Assembly: GCA_017538105.1 (NCBI GenBank)
Contig: JAFYJN010000045.1
Location: forward strand, 1 to 64,000
Direction of reading: 5' to 3'
DNA: 64,000 nt
DNA from: Prevotella sp.
Lineage (GTDB): Bacteria; Bacteroidota; Bacteroidia; Bacteroidales; Bacteroidaceae
Shown: positions 62,675 to 64,000 of the stretch, piece after piece
How positions within the stretch are numbered: position 1 is the stretch's first letter
Layout: every line of letters starts with the position of its first letter
Made by a program: the position numbers and the translations under genes
Notes under the pieces: generated by a model
What the model was told of the DNA's origin: nothing
Seen by the model: the letters and a program-made list of their open reading frames with translations, nothing else
The model's database searches: none

Positions 62675-63406
62675 CAGTTCCTTCGCCCTTTCCAAATCTT
62701 CGGGCGTGTCAATGCCGATGGTGGAAAACTCGGTCATGGCCACGCGAATCTTGTAACCATGCTGCAACCAACGTAACTGCTCCAACGACTCGGCCACTTC
62801 CAACGGCGATGGAGTCAGTTTTGAGATGGCCGACAACACGTCACGACGGTAGGCATAGATACCCATGTGGCGAACAAAGGGGAAACGCCCCAGCCACTCT
62901 CCTCGCTCCTCGCCACGGACAAAAGGTATCACACTGCGGCTGAAATAGAGGGCATAGCCGTCCACGTCGGTCACAATCTTCGGCGAATTGGGATTTTCCA
63001 CCTCCTCCATGCTGCCAAAGGGGATGCCCAAGGTGGCTATCTGGGTGCGCTCGTCATCGAAACACCGACAAAGGGTCTCGATGTGCGAGGCGCGAACGAA
63101 TGGCTCGTCTCCCTGGAGATTGATGATGACATCACACCTGCTGTCCAAAGAGCGGACAGCCTCCTCAATGCGGTCGGTGCCGCTGCGATGGTCGGGAGAT
63201 GTCATGATGGCATGGCCGCCAAACGACTCCACATGGTCGAAGATACGGGTGTCATCGGTGGCGACAAAAACATCGTCCATCACCTGGCGGGCCTGTTCAT
63301 ACACACGCTGGATGATAGTCTTGCCTCCTAACAAAGCCAATGGCTTGCCGGGAAAACGGGTAGATGCGTAACGGGCGGGAATGACTACGGCAAAAGTGTG
63401 GCTCAT
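62639..63406 (-). CDS. kdsB: CMP-Kdo synthetase (3-deoxy-manno-octulosonate cytidylyltransferase)
   Basis: A 255-residue cytoplasmic enzyme activating Kdo with CTP for lipid A core synthesis. N-terminal AVVIPARYASTRFPGKPLALLGGKTIIQRV (positions about 6-35, the nucleotide loop), DDVFVATDDTRI, INLQGDEPFV (metal-binding Asp) and GTDRIEEA. The C-terminus reads ERAKELLTHPIPPQGRG: the last ten residues come from the repeat element at 62639-62674, so the ancestral protein likely ended near ELL. Promoter at 63431-63438 on the minus strand. Confidence 0.96.
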   Translation of the reverse strand: MSHTFAVVIPARYASTRFPGKPLALLGGKTIIQRVYEQARQVMDDVFVATDDTRIFDHVESFGGHAIMTSPDHRSGTDRIEEAVRSLDSRCDVIINLQGDEPFVRASHIETLCRCFDDERTQIATLGIPFGSMEEVENPNSPKIVTDVDGYALYFSRSVIPFVRGEERGEWLGRFPFVRHMGIYAYRRDVLSAISKLTPSPLEVAESLEQLRWLQHGYKIRVAMTEFSTIGIDTPEDLERAKELLTHPIPPQGRG

Positions 63407-63430
63407 GATTCACGAATGTTTATTTTTCGG

Positions 63431-63540
63431 CAAAAATATAAAAAAATTGATAATAATGCCAACATATATCAAGAATATCCTCGGAAGTGCTAAAAAAAAG
63501 CAAAAGGATTTTACAATATAACCTTTTTTTCGTACTTTTG
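63431..63540. promoter_or_regulatory. Divergent promoters of kdsB and the MORN gene
   Basis: Minus strand TATTTTTG (63431-63438) for kdsB; plus strand TACTTTTG (63533-63540) for the gene at 63567, giving a leader of about 20 bases. Confidence 0.6.
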
Positions 63541-63566
63541 TCATTTGAAAAAAGTATATAGTCACC

Positions 63567-64000
63567 GTGTACAAACATATCATAACGCTCCTTTTGGCGA
63601 TGTTGCCGTGGATGGCCTTCGCGCAAAAGATAAGTCTGGGAACCTGCGTCACTAAAGACGGAGGGCAATATAGTGGTGAGATGGTCTCGGGAAAACCCCA
63701 TGGAAAAGGGGTCACTCAGTTCAAGAATGGCGACACCTACGAAGGGGAGTATGTCAAGGGAAAACGACAGGGACATGGGGTCTATACCTTCGCAGATGGC
63801 GAACGCTACGAGGGAGAGTGGTTCCAAGACCAACAACATGGAAAAGGGGTGTTCTATTTCCTCAACAACAACCGTTACGACGGCTTCTGGTACCGCGACT
63901 ACCAACATGGCACGGGTACGATGTACTACTACAATGGTGACAAATATGAAGGAGGATGGAACAAGGACAAACGGGAAGGAAAAGGGCGCTACACCTTTGC
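63567..64000 (+). CDS. MORN-repeat protein with signal peptide (partial, cut by window edge)
   Basis: GTG 63567 opens a frame that stays open to the end of the window (144 codons seen). A signal-like start (YKHIITLLLAMLPWMAFAQ) is followed by tandem MORN repeats of about 23 residues: YSGEMVSGKPHGKGVTQF, YEGEYVKGKRQGHGVYTF, YEGEWFQDQQHGKGVFYF, YDGFWYRDYQHGTGTMYYY, YEGGWNKDKREGKGRYTF. MORN repeats form a beta-sheet platform for protein or lipid contact. A -7 box 27 bases upstream agrees with GTG as start; the first ATG (codon 12) lies inside the signal sequence. Role unknown; it lies beyond kdsB next to the kinase cluster, divergent from kdsB. Confidence 0.85.
   Translation, partial: MYKHIITLLLAMLPWMAFAQKISLGTCVTKDGGQYSGEMVSGKPHGKGVTQFKNGDTYEGEYVKGKRQGHGVYTFADGERYEGEWFQDQQHGKGVFYFLNNNRYDGFWYRDYQHGTGTMYYYNGDKYEGGWNKDKREGKGRYTF

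Overview
The window comes from a Bacteroidota genome, most likely a Prevotella/Segatella-like member of the Bacteroidales. Supporting evidence: a SusC/SusD pair, many lipoproteins with a Cys lipobox followed by acidic or Ser residues, families largely confined to this phylum (DUF4836, DUF3127, DUF5687, the DUF4105/Lnb domain, DUF4369), a SecA of 1110 residues with a C-terminal zinc-binding tail, and promoters of the Bacteroides type (TTTG near -33, TAnnTTTG near -7) in front of most transcription units instead of -35/-10 boxes. KdsB and LptC show a Gram-negative, Kdo/LPS-bearing envelope.

Region by region. 1-5000 is an AT-richer accessory patch: the 3' end of an unidentified CDS, a probable HEPN defence protein (ApeA-like), a three-gene operon holding an AbiE-type (type IV) toxin-antitoxin pair, and gene-poor sequence with strong hairpins. 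5088-8277 holds two lipoproteins of unknown family in tandem. 8455-9148 is a CAT-fold acetyltransferase preceded by a short leader ORF. 9254-16606 (minus strand) is a small SusC/SusD nutrient-uptake locus with a DUF4369 protein and a type-B carboxylesterase. 17048-25499 carries metabolic and transport genes (LUD protein, AGCS symporter, YjbQ, DUF4836 lipoprotein plus ABC/FtsX pair, cupin, tRNA-Cys, a lone ABC ATPase). 25551-37508 is rich in envelope-building genes: secA, a DUF4105/Lnb-type membrane protein, a transmembrane Ser/Thr kinase, an outer-membrane protein-lptC-CNNM/CBS run and a PpiD/SurA-type chaperone. 37681-45777 has two DUF187 glycosidase-like paralogues bracketing the dnaN-exonuclease-coaBC operon and two tandem DUF3127 genes. 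45968-50687 has cstA and an operon of a small OMP, recR, a membrane protein, a GT2 and a GNAT enzyme, then two identical tRNA-Asp genes. 51025-59122 holds a DUF5687 permease, lolA-like, ftsK, an RNase D-like exonuclease, an RlmI-like methyltransferase and tilS. 59241-64000 is a signalling-looking cluster: a His/Asp-rich single-pass protein, a zinc-ribbon/FHA protein, a second transmembrane kinase with an SH3-like domain, kdsB and a MORN-repeat protein cut by the window edge.

Most of the window is ordinary core genome. The parts that stand out are: (a) 8-nt tandem repeats (consensus AACTCATA) ending at or within 4 nt of the start codon of at least four genes (22229, 43135, 43582, 47453), with a 10-nt array before a fifth gene; (b) the HHD-rich/FHA/kinase/MORN cluster, whose kinase gene changes base composition abruptly in mid-gene; (c) the left-edge defence patch with a conserved-looking third gene in the AbiE operon and operator-like repeats; (d) a leader ORF with a strong ribosome site in front of the CAT-like gene; and (e) G/C-run repeats, one of which has become the C-terminus of KdsB. 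Start codons were moved inward from the longest ORF wherever a signal peptide, lipobox, domain start or promoter position favoured it.
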